From an uncultured Peptococcaceae bacterium (lineage in GTDB: Bacteria; Bacillota; Peptococcia; Peptococcales; Peptococcaceae), in assembly GCA_902492275.1 (NCBI GenBank), contig CABUKW010000130.1:1-8807 (forward strand): a DNA stretch of 8,807 nucleotides. Direction: 5' to 3'. Both the position numbers and the translations under genes were made by a program. The notes beneath the pieces were generated by a model. It worked only from the letters and a program-made list of their open reading frames with translations. It did not search any database and had not been told where the DNA came from. How positions within the stretch are numbered: the stretch's first letter is position 1; the number at the start of each line of letters is the position of its first letter. Below are positions 1-5,757 of this stretch, one piece after another.

Positions 1-3
1 GGG

Positions 4-75
4 CAAAGTGTAGCAAATAAAAATCCAAAGTGTGACAAAAATCAAAGTGTAGCAAAAAATCTAAAGTACAACAAA
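4..75. repeat. Four short direct repeats at the left edge (consensus CAAAGTGTAGCAAA)
   Basis: Four copies of a 14-base unit occur in the same orientation: CAAAGTGTAGCAAA at 4-17, CAAAGTGTGACAAA at 26-39, CAAAGTGTAGCAAA at 43-56 and a diverged TAAAGTACAACAAA at 62-75. Copies start 22, 17 and 19 bases apart, so the units are separated only by short A/T-rich stretches. This is seen directly. The array may continue to the left of the window. The cause is uncertain. Candidates are the multi-copy subterminal transposase-binding repeats at the end of a transposon (IS21- and Tn7-like elements carry such repeats), or a protein-binding array upstream of the deacetylase gene. No transposase gene lies inside the window. 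Confidence 0.75.
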
Positions 76-132
76 TAAACGGATGGAGAAAAAAATTTCG
101 CCATAGATTGCTGCTATCTGCTGTTGGGATTG

Positions 133-162
133 GACATAACTGATTTCCCTTTTTCATACAAT
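133..162 (+). promoter_or_regulatory. Candidate SigE-type sporulation promoter of the deacetylase operon
   Basis: CATACAAT at 155-162 matches the mother-cell SigE -10 consensus (CATACANT). GACATAAC at 133-140 is a partial match to the SigE -35 (GTCATATT-like), with a 14-base spacer as expected. The predicted start lies about 20-25 bases before the ATG, just ahead of the ribosome binding site. A SigA reading is poorer: TTGGAC (130-135) and TACAAT (157-162) are 21 bases apart. The SigE assignment is inference from a short motif, strengthened by the sporulation-type gene downstream. Confidence 0.4.
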
Positions 163-191
163 AAATAATAATTGGAGGAGGGAGAAATGGT

Positions 192-902
192 ATGAGAGTT
201 TATTTTTTTCCAAAGTGGCTGATACAGGCGGTTCTCATCGGGCTTTGTGTGTTATTGGCCGTGACGGTGGTGTGGTCCTTTTTAGACGGCGGAGAGGCTT
301 CTGTGATGGCAGACCCGGTTTATCAGGGGCAGACTGCAGAGCAGAAGGTAGCTATCGCCATTAATGTGGATTGGGGCGAGGATATACTGCCGGAAATGCT
401 GCAGGTGCTGGAGCAGTCCAATGTGAAAGCAACTTTTTTTGTAACGGGGCGTTTTGCAGAAAAATTTCCGGAACTGGTACAGCAAATTGCTGACGCTGGT
501 CATGAAATTGGCAATCATGGGTATAAGCATCCCCACCCTGACCAACTGAGCGTGGCGCAAAATGAAAAGGATATTACACAAAGCGAGGCAATTTTGGAAA
601 AGCTGACTGGCGTAAAGCCTTCGCTTTATGCGCCGCCTTATGGCGAGCATGGGCAAACCTGCCTGCAGGCTGCGGAAAACTGCGGCTATACAACGATTTT
701 ATGGACTGCCGATACGGTGGACTGGGAGGAACCGGCGCCTTCCCATGATACGTTGGTGCAGCGGGTTACCGGCGATAAGCTGACCAGCGGCGCTATTATT
801 TTGATGCACCCCAAGGCCCATACTGCAGAGGCGCTGCCAGATATTATCGGTACGATTAAGGCCAAAGGCTATCAATGTGTGAAGGTGTCAGAGGTTTTAT
901 GA
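192..902 (+). CDS. ylxY: YlxY/PdaB-type polysaccharide deacetylase, membrane anchored
   Basis: This is a 236-residue NodB-fold carbohydrate esterase (CE4) family protein. Residues 8-31 form one hydrophobic segment that should anchor it with the catalytic domain outside the membrane. The NodB domain covers about 52-236. Visible motifs are INVDWG (57-62, motif 1), H109-G-Y-K-H113 (metal histidines), APPYG (147-151, motif 3), DTVDW (174-178, motif 4) and LMHP with H206 (motif 5). Family members remove N-acetyl groups from wall glycans, and the YlxY/PdaB branch is tied to sporulation in Bacillus. The usual first Asp of motif 1 (TFDDG) appears as Asn58, so activity is uncertain. GGAGGAGGGAG at 174-184 sets the start at 192; an earlier ATG at 187 stops after two codons. 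The next gene overlaps its stop codon. The symbol rests on the motif pattern and on the nearby mlpA-like gene. Confidence 0.88.
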   Translation: MRVYFFPKWLIQAVLIGLCVLLAVTVVWSFLDGGEASVMADPVYQGQTAEQKVAIAINVDWGEDILPEMLQVLEQSNVKATFFVTGRFAEKFPELVQQIADAGHEIGNHGYKHPHPDQLSVAQNEKDITQSEAILEKLTGVKPSLYAPPYGEHGQTCLQAAENCGYTTILWTADTVDWEEPAPSHDTLVQRVTGDKLTSGAIILMHPKAHTAEALPDIIGTIKAKGYQCVKVSEVL

Positions 903-1768
903 GGATGCGGTATTGTAGAACCGTTATGCTCTGTTTTCTGTTTTTCCTTACGGTGGCCATACCGGCCCAGGCCGAGGTGGTTCCTGCCATTACGGCCGAA
1001 GCGGCGGTGGTAATGGATTTGGATACAGGGGAAGTGCTTTACGGCAAGGCAGAGCATGAGCGCCGTCCGCCGGCCAGCTTAACGAAAGTTATGACTGGTT
1101 ACTTGGCAGTGAAACAGGGCGATTTGCAGCAGATCATTACCGTATCGGAAACAGCGGCAGCCACCGGCGAATCGTCTCTGAACTTAAAAGCGGGCGATAA
1201 GCTGACCTTTGAAAATTTATTGTACGGCGCTTTGATGAAATCGGCCAATGATGCCTGCGTGGCCTTAGCAGAGCAGATGGCAGGCAGTGAGCAAATTTTT
1301 GTACAGAATATGAATTTGCAGGCATGTTTGTTGGGCTGTGCCGATACCAATTTCTGCAATTCCAACGGTTTGCCGGCTGAAAATCATTATTCTTCTGCCT
1401 ATGATTTGGCACTGATGACCAGGGCGGCCATGCAGGATGAAACCTTTGCCGCCATTGTGCAGCAGCAGCAGTATATGGTCCGTTGGGCAGATGGCCGTCA
1501 GCTTCTGGTGCGTAATACCAACCGGCTTTTGCGGGAATATCCGGGCGCTATCGGCGTAAAAACCGGCACCACCAACGAAGCTGGTCAATGTTTAATTGCT
1601 GTGGCGCAAAAAGAAGGGAAACGCATCATTGTTGTGGTATTGAAAAGTAAGAATCGTTTTTATGACGCTGTTGCTTTATTGGATTATGGCTTGCAGACGG
1701 AGCGCCAGTCGGGTATACTGAGCAACAGGAACACTTTAACGCAGGAGCAGCTATCGGCTTCCGCCTGA
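899..1768 (+). CDS. D-alanyl-D-alanine carboxypeptidase (low-molecular-weight PBP, S11 family)
   Basis: This 289-residue serine carboxypeptidase trims the terminal D-Ala from peptidoglycan stem peptides outside the cell. A signal peptide ends at AQA-E (residues 23-26). All three penicillin-binding motifs are present: S60-L-T-K63 with the catalytic Ser, S115-A-N117, and K221-T-G223. The protein stops about 66 residues after KTG. It therefore lacks the C-terminal beta domain and amphipathic anchor of typical DacA/DacF enzymes of about 380 residues, so it may be released or held only by an uncleaved signal. I chose the ATG at 899 because it overlaps the deacetylase stop (ATGA, 899-902) and has AGAGG at 890-894. 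An ATG at 905 has better spacing and is possible. A longer form from 875 would put eight polar residues before the signal. The overlap suggests coupled translation. Which Dac paralogue this is cannot be told from the sequence. Confidence 0.92.
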   Translation: MRMRYCRTVMLCFLFFLTVAIPAQAEVVPAITAEAAVVMDLDTGEVLYGKAEHERRPPASLTKVMTGYLAVKQGDLQQIITVSETAAATGESSLNLKAGDKLTFENLLYGALMKSANDACVALAEQMAGSEQIFVQNMNLQACLLGCADTNFCNSNGLPAENHYSSAYDLALMTRAAMQDETFAAIVQQQQYMVRWADGRQLLVRNTNRLLREYPGAIGVKTGTTNEAGQCLIAVAQKEGKRIIVVVLKSKNRFYDAVALLDYGLQTERQSGILSNRNTLTQEQLSASA

Positions 1769-1775
1769 TAGCTGC
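1747..1775 (+). promoter_or_regulatory. Stable hairpin over the carboxypeptidase stop codon
   Basis: GCAGCTATCGGC (1747-1758) pairs with GCC-T-GATAGCTGC (1763-1775) around a TTCC loop, giving 12 base pairs with one bulged T. The stop codon (1766-1768) lies in the 3' arm. Four bases later there is a short TTTT run (1779-1782), too weak for a confident terminator. It may attenuate read-through into the protease gene or stabilise the upstream part of the mRNA. An alternative pairing of ATCGGC (1753-1758) with GCCGAT (1774-1779) is mutually exclusive with the main stem. Confidence 0.5.
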
Positions 1776-1804
1776 CGATTTTGATGATATTGGGGTGCAC
1801 AGAG

Positions 1805-3055
1805 ATGCAAAGTTTAAATTATGAAATCACAACGCTGGAAAATGGAATACGGGTGATTACCGAAACGGTCAATCATGTGCAGTTTATGTCCATGGGCTTT
1901 TGGGTAGGTGTAGGGTCCCGCTATGAAAATGAGCAGCAGTGGGGGATTACCCATTTTATTGAGCATATGCTGTTTAAGGGTACCCAGCGGCGCACAGCAG
2001 AGCAGATTTCCAGCGAGGTAGACGCGGTGGGCGGTCAGCTCAATGCTTTTACCAGTAAAGAAAATACATGTTATTATATTAAAACCTTAACAGAGGATTT
2101 TCCACTGGCGATAGATGTGCTTTCCGATATGTTTTTGCACAGCAAATTTGATAATGCGGACATTGCCAAAGAACGGGAGGTTATCATCGAGGAAATCAAA
2201 ATGTATGAAGATACGCCGGACGATCAGGTGCATGATTTACTTTCGGCCAATCTTTGGCCGGAGCATCCGCTGGGACGGGCTATTTTGGGTACCGAAGAAA
2301 GTATTTCGGTATTCGACCATGACATGCTGAAGGCCTATATGCAGCAATATTATACCGGCAGCAATATTGTGGTATCTGTGGTGGGCAATATCAGCCATGG
2401 ACAAGTTGTAGAGGCTGTGCGGGCAGCCTTAGGCGGTGTGCCGAAGGGAGAGAAAAATCAATTTCCGCAGGCCGGTACGGCAAATGCTGGCGTGCATTGT
2501 TATTACAAAGAAATTGCCCAAAGTCAGATTTGTGTGGCGATGCCCGGCGTGGCCAAAGAAGATGACAGACTGTTTCCGTTGAGTATCCTGAATACCTATT
2601 TGGGCGGCGGTATGAGCGCCCGTTTGGTGAAAAAAATTCGGGAGGATGAAGGACTGGCCTATTCGGTGTATTCCTATAACGGTTCCTATACTGATACCGG
2701 CGCTTTTGTCATTTCGGTGGGTACACGGCCGGATAATTGTCAGCGGGTGATAGATATTATTTTGCAGGAGCTGGAGGATATTCGGAAAAACGGCATTACC
2801 GAGCAGGAGCTAAAAAAGAGCTTTAGTCAGCTGAAAGGCAGTTTGTTCATGGGACTGGAAACAGTCAACAGCCGCATGAACAAACTGGGCCGCTCGTTAT
2901 TGTCTTATGACCGGGTGATTACGCCGGAAGAAAATGTGCAGGAACTGGCCAAAGTGACCGTTGCCGATGTACAAGCACTGGCCGAGGAGCTGTTTCATCA
3001 GGAAAAGCTGCAGATTACAGTGTTAGGCGCCGTAAAGGAGATACAGATGCCTTAG
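1805..3055 (+). CDS. mlpA: M16 zinc peptidase, MlpA/YmxG-type processing protease
   Basis: This 416-residue protein is a single-unit M16B (insulinase/mitochondrial processing peptidase-like) metallopeptidase, probably cytoplasmic as no signal peptide is seen. The inverted zinc motif is H50-F-I-E53-H54. The distal zinc ligand is Glu130 in the EREVIIEEIKMYED stretch, 76 residues after H54 as the family requires. The C-terminal half carries YLGGGMSARLVKKIRE and GLAYSVYS, the Arg/Tyr substrate-binding region typical of M16B. Length is close to Bacillus MlpA (about 410 residues). I prefer the ATG at 1805, because GGGGTG (1792-1797) lies seven bases upstream and the protein then begins like family members (ENGIRVITE near the start). 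A TTG at 1781 or ATG at 1784 would add seven or eight residues without a good ribosome site. It is 36 bases after the carboxypeptidase, same strand. In Bacillus, mlpA follows ylxY directly, which supports the symbol. Confidence 0.9.
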   Translation: MQSLNYEITTLENGIRVITETVNHVQFMSMGFWVGVGSRYENEQQWGITHFIEHMLFKGTQRRTAEQISSEVDAVGGQLNAFTSKENTCYYIKTLTEDFPLAIDVLSDMFLHSKFDNADIAKEREVIIEEIKMYEDTPDDQVHDLLSANLWPEHPLGRAILGTEESISVFDHDMLKAYMQQYYTGSNIVVSVVGNISHGQVVEAVRAALGGVPKGEKNQFPQAGTANAGVHCYYKEIAQSQICVAMPGVAKEDDRLFPLSILNTYLGGGMSARLVKKIREDEGLAYSVYSYNGSYTDTGAFVISVGTRPDNCQRVIDIILQELEDIRKNGITEQELKKSFSQLKGSLFMGLETVNSRMNKLGRSLLSYDRVITPEENVQELAKVTVADVQALAEELFHQEKLQITVLGAVKEIQMP

Positions 3056-3070
3056 CTGGAAAGGCGTTCG

Positions 3071-3610
3071 CTAATGGGGCGCATTCTGCATAAAGCTGGT
3101 GAGCAGATTTTTTACCAGTGGATTTTCCAAAAGCTGCTGAATGTCTTCTGGCCGCGGCATAGCGGCAGGCTGTGATGGCGTGATTGGCGCTGTGGGCGCT
3201 GTCGGTGCTGCAGTGGTATGGCTGGCTTGCTGCGGCTGTGTCTCTACCCGATTGGGAGCGGCAACATCAATGGGCGGCTCGGCTGCCTGTGCTTCAGCGG
3301 GCATGTTACGGGCCTGCAGTGCAGTGAGATAGGTGGTCAGCAAGGGCAAAATACTTTCTACCGAGCCAATCAGATTGTTTAAATCGACGGTGATACTTTG
3401 CACGCTGTTGCAAAATTCCCGCACAGAGCTGCAGCCGCTGCTCAGTAAGGCTGGCGTATCGCTGAGTCTGAATTTGCCTGCAGGCATTCTTCTGGGCCGT
3501 ACACGGCAGGTTGGCGCCGCAGGCCGCGTTGCCGGATGGGATAGATTCTGATTGATGACGCTTTCTCGCTGCGTGACATCCATAACAGGTACTTGGCGCA
3601 TTCTGGACAT
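3071..3610 (-). CDS. Unrecognised Pro/Ala/Gln-rich protein, possibly sporulation-linked
   Basis: I do not recognise this 179-residue protein. It has no signal peptide or transmembrane segment. The N-terminal part (1-50) is polar and basic. A middle stretch of about 40 residues (VREFCNSVQSITVDLNNLIG and following) looks like an amphipathic helix or coiled coil. Then comes a low-complexity linker rich in Ala, Pro, Thr and Gln with an APTAPTAPI run, and a short C-terminal helix (EDIQQLLENPLVKNLLTSFM). The start is set by GGAGGAGG at 3624-3617 on this strand. The ATG at 3616 directly abuts it, so the second ATG at 3610 (nine bases from GGAGG) is chosen. The gene converges on the protease gene with 15 bases between stops and no clear terminator. 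A SigK-like promoter candidate lies upstream. A spore-coat-associated role is only a guess. Confidence 0.68.
   Translation of the reverse strand: MSRMRQVPVMDVTQRESVINQNLSHPATRPAAPTCRVRPRRMPAGKFRLSDTPALLSSGCSSVREFCNSVQSITVDLNNLIGSVESILPLLTTYLTALQARNMPAEAQAAEPPIDVAAPNRVETQPQQASHTTAAPTAPTAPITPSQPAAMPRPEDIQQLLENPLVKNLLTSFMQNAPH
3186..3212. repeat. Three imperfect 9-base tandem units inside the Pro/Ala-rich gene
   Basis: GGCGCTGTG, GGCGCTGTC and GGTGCTGCA follow each other directly. Read on the - strand they encode the A-P-T repeats of the linker in the unrecognised protein. Such units can change in number by slippage. Confidence 0.6.
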
Positions 3611-3660
3611 AAACATCCTCCTCCAAACTGCCGGACTGGCAGAACAAGATTGATATACCG

Positions 3661-3688
3661 TACTATATGCGCCGAAGGGAGAGAGGGT
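3661..3688 (-). promoter_or_regulatory. Candidate SigK-type promoter for the Pro/Ala-rich gene
   Basis: On the - strand, CATATAGTA (3669-3661) fits the late mother-cell SigK -10 pattern CATANNNTA. AC (3688-3687) sits 17 bases upstream, as in SigK promoters. The predicted start would leave a leader of about 45 bases before the ATG at 3610. TATAGT within it could also be a SigA -10, but no TTGACA-like -35 lies at the right distance. The motif has low information content, so this is suggestive only. Confidence 0.35.
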
Positions 3689-3770
3689 GCAGGGAAAGAC
3701 GGAAATTTTTTAGTGCGGCTGTTATTTTGCAGCAGCGATGATGCTTTTGAAAAAACGAAAAGATATTTTA

Positions 3771-3809
3771 TGACGGTGTCTGCAGTATTTTGTGACGCCG
3801 TCAATTTTT
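3771..3809 (+). terminator. Terminator-like hairpin in the divergent intergenic region
   Basis: TGACGGTGTC (3771-3780) pairs with GACGCCGTCA (3794-3803), ten pairs including one G-U, around a 13-base loop and followed by ATTTTT (3804-3809). No gene on the + strand ends just upstream, so its purpose is unclear. It could insulate the lipoprotein promoter from read-through, act as a leader attenuator if a promoter lies upstream, or be an operator. The rest of 3625-3902 shows the two promoter candidates and no convincing gene. Confidence 0.5.
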
Positions 3810-3835
3810 ATGAAAAAATTTTGAGGCGCGGTGTG

Positions 3836-3870
3836 TTTTTCAAGAATTTTTAAGTTTGTGCAGATATACT
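3836..3870 (+). promoter_or_regulatory. Candidate promoter of the lipoprotein gene with direct repeats in place of a -35
   Basis: TATACT at 3865-3870 is a good SigA -10 (five of six matches). No TTGACA-like -35 lies 16-18 bases upstream. Instead TTCAAG (3839-3844) and TTTAAG (3849-3854) form direct repeats one helical turn (10 bases) apart. OmpR-family regulators often bind such repeats next to a weak -35. AGAGG at 3892-3896 is the ribosome binding site. Confidence 0.45.
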
Positions 3871-3902
3871 GCTACCTGTAAACAAATGACGAGAGGTGTT
3901 AA

Positions 3903-5621
3903 ATGATGAAGCATAAGAAACTGGTTTGTGCTGTGTTGCTGTTGACGCTGCTGTTGGTGTCGGGCTGCAGTACAGCGAAAACAGATGACAGCAACACGAC
4001 TTTCACTGGAAAGATTACAGAACTGGATGGTACTAAAGTGACCATGCAATTAGGTACGTTGTCAGAGCAGGGCGCAGATGGCGATAAGCCCGACAGCCAG
4101 CCGGATGATCTAGATGAAAAACAAACAGAGCAGCCGCCGGCAAAACCAGATAATCAGCAGCAGTCTGGTCGGGAGGGGCAGCCGATGGAAAAACCAGAAG
4201 GTCATGCGCCGGGCGGCATGGTATCGTTTACTGCAGGTGAAGAAACTGTCCAGTTAGATTTATCTGGCGCTGAGGTGCAGATAGAAGGTATGGGCAAAAT
4301 CGATACAGGCAGCTTAGAGGATTTGATGTTAGGTGCTGTGATTGTGGTGGAGGTTGGCGATGATAACCAACCGCTCACCGTTACTGTCAAACAGGTGATG
4401 GGCGGCGGTTTCGGCTCCGCAGAAGCCAGCAACGGCACTTCAGCCAATACCATTGATGCAGATGGTACCTATATAGGGGAAACCTATACCTCCGCTGGCG
4501 ATGATGAAAATGCCCTGCGTATTGATGGGGCGACAGTCACCTTGGACGCAGTGACTATTGAAAAAAGCGGCGGCGCAACTTCTAATACGGAAAATGGTGA
4601 TTTTTACGGGCAAAATGCCGGTTTATTGGCTCTAAACGGCGCGCAGGTTACCATACAAAATGCTGTAGTGAATACGGCAGCGCAAAATGGCAACGGTGTG
4701 TTCAGCTACGGGGAAGGGACTGTGGTTCACATTGCCGATTCGGTGATTACCACAACAGCTGACAACTCCGGCGGAATTCAGACCACCGGCGGCGGTACTA
4801 CCTATGCCAGCAATCTGACCATTGAAACGGCGGGCAGCTCCTCGGCAGCCATTCGTTCCGACCGCGGAGGCGGCGTAGTGGTGGTAGAAGGCGGCAGCTA
4901 TATCTCGAAAGGCTATAATTCGCCGGCAGTTTATTCCACAGCAGATATCACTGTGAAGGATGCAGAGCTGATTGCGCAAAATTCCGAAGCCCTAGTGGTG
5001 GAAGGTAAGAATTCTATTGTTTTGGAAAATTGCAGCGTCAGTGGGAATATGAGCGATACCCAAGGCTCCAGCTCCGACGAAAATGTGCATAATGTGATGA
5101 TTTATCAATCCATGTCTGGTGATGCCGACGTAGGCACCTCTGTATTATCCATAAAAGGCGGAACCCTAACCTCCAATAATGGCGACTTATTTTATGTCAC
5201 CAATACCCATTGCTTGCTGACTTTATCCGGCGTTGCCATCGACAACCAAGAGCAGGACGGCTATCTTCTGCGGGTAAGCGGAAATAGCGGCAGCCGCGGG
5301 TGGGGCAATGCTGGCGCCAACGGCGCGCAAGTGGAATTGACCTTAGATGGGCAGACGTTGGAAGGCGATATGGTGGTAGATACTATTTCTGCTTTGGATG
5401 TTTTGTTTACCAACGGCAGTCATTTTGCTGGTACAATCAATATTGTGGAAAATGAACAGAACGGCGCTGCGGTAGCAGATAATGCGGTCATAACGATAGA
5501 AAAAGGCTGTGTTTGGACATTGACCGGAGATTGCACCATTACGTCGCTGGATAATCAGGGCACCATTGATTATCATGGTTATACCGTTACCTTAGCCGAC
5601 GGAACCATACTGCACGCTTAA
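3903..5621 (+). CDS. Surface lipoprotein with OB-like N-terminal region and long right-handed beta-helix
   Basis: This 572-residue protein begins with a lipoprotein signal; the lipobox is LVSG-C with Cys22 as the lipidated residue, so it should be held on the outer face of the membrane. Residues 33-55 (TFTGKITELDGTKVTMQLGT) and 106-165 look like two halves of one small beta domain. They are interrupted by a flexible Pro/Gln/Asp/Lys-rich stretch (about 56-105). From about 184 to 566 the sequence is a run of short beta strands with Gly/Asn/Thr turns (for example GATVTLDAVTIEKSG, GAQVTIQNAVVN, ADITVKDAEL, GGTLTSNNGD), the pattern of a parallel beta-helix as in pectate-lyase-like folds. From memory, close homologues occur in gut Clostridia under names such as carbohydrate-binding domain-containing protein; the ligand is not known to me. 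No lyase catalytic set is evident. ATG at 3903 or 3906 fits AGAGG at 3892. A terminator follows, then a two-component system. Confidence 0.85.
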   Translation: MMKHKKLVCAVLLLTLLLVSGCSTAKTDDSNTTFTGKITELDGTKVTMQLGTLSEQGADGDKPDSQPDDLDEKQTEQPPAKPDNQQQSGREGQPMEKPEGHAPGGMVSFTAGEETVQLDLSGAEVQIEGMGKIDTGSLEDLMLGAVIVVEVGDDNQPLTVTVKQVMGGGFGSAEASNGTSANTIDADGTYIGETYTSAGDDENALRIDGATVTLDAVTIEKSGGATSNTENGDFYGQNAGLLALNGAQVTIQNAVVNTAAQNGNGVFSYGEGTVVHIADSVITTTADNSGGIQTTGGGTTYASNLTIETAGSSSAAIRSDRGGGVVVVEGGSYISKGYNSPAVYSTADITVKDAELIAQNSEALVVEGKNSIVLENCSVSGNMSDTQGSSSDENVHNVMIYQSMSGDADVGTSVLSIKGGTLTSNNGDLFYVTNTHCLLTLSGVAIDNQEQDGYLLRVSGNSGSRGWGNAGANGAQVELTLDGQTLEGDMVVDTISALDVLFTNGSHFAGTINIVENEQNGAAVADNAVITIEKGCVWTLTGDCTITSLDNQGTIDYHGYTVTLADGTILHA

Positions 5622-5640
5622 GGCAATCAGAAACCTTCGA

Positions 5641-5679
5641 CGCATGCTGCTGCCTGTGGGGGCTGCAGCATGCGTTTTT
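5641..5679 (+). terminator. Intrinsic terminator after the lipoprotein gene
   Basis: CGCATGCTGC (5641-5650) pairs perfectly with GCAGCATGCG (5665-5674), with three further GC pairs inside after a T-T mismatch, and TTTTT follows at 5675-5679. It lies 20 bases after the lipoprotein stop and separates that gene from the two-component promoter. Confidence 0.9.
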
Positions 5680-5682
5680 GTG

Positions 5683-5711
5683 TCGACAGGACGAATGCGC
5701 CGTGTTATGAT
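5683..5711 (+). promoter_or_regulatory. SigA-type promoter of the two-component operon
   Basis: TCGACA at 5683-5688 (five of six to TTGACA) is followed by a 17-base spacer and TATGAT at 5706-5711, with TG at 5703-5704 giving an extended -10 (TGTTATGAT). Transcription should begin near 5718, about 40 bases before the regulator start. The -35 begins four bases after the upstream terminator, so the kinase operon has its own promoter. Confidence 0.72.
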
Positions 5712-5757
5712 ACAATCATAAAACAGCGGAAACAACATGAAAAAAGAGGTGGCGGAA

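Noticed and set aside
4..75. A CRISPR array
   Set aside because: The units are only 14 bases with spacers of 3-8 bases, well below CRISPR repeat and spacer sizes, and no cas gene is near.
187..195. An upstream start codon or leader peptide (ATGGTATGA) before the deacetylase
   Set aside because: It encodes only two residues. It could allow stop-start coupling at ATGA, but the main ribosome site fits the ATG at 192 directly, so I do not call it.
1781..1804. A longer M16 protease with a lipobox-like ILGC near its N-terminus
   Set aside because: There is no basic n-region or hydrophobic stretch for a lipoprotein signal, and the good ribosome site serves the ATG at 1805.
3050..3065. A terminator hairpin (GCCTT/AAGGC) between the protease and the convergent unknown gene
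   Set aside because: The stem has only five pairs and there is no T-run in either direction.
3141..3332. A Gly/Ala-rich + strand reading frame inside the unknown - strand gene
   Set aside because: It is the opposite-strand shadow of the Ala/Pro/Thr-rich linker and has no ribosome site.
3593..3853. A + strand 86-residue gene across the divergent intergenic region
   Set aside because: It overlaps the start and ribosome site of the - strand gene, runs through the hairpin, has no ribosome site and is not protein-like.
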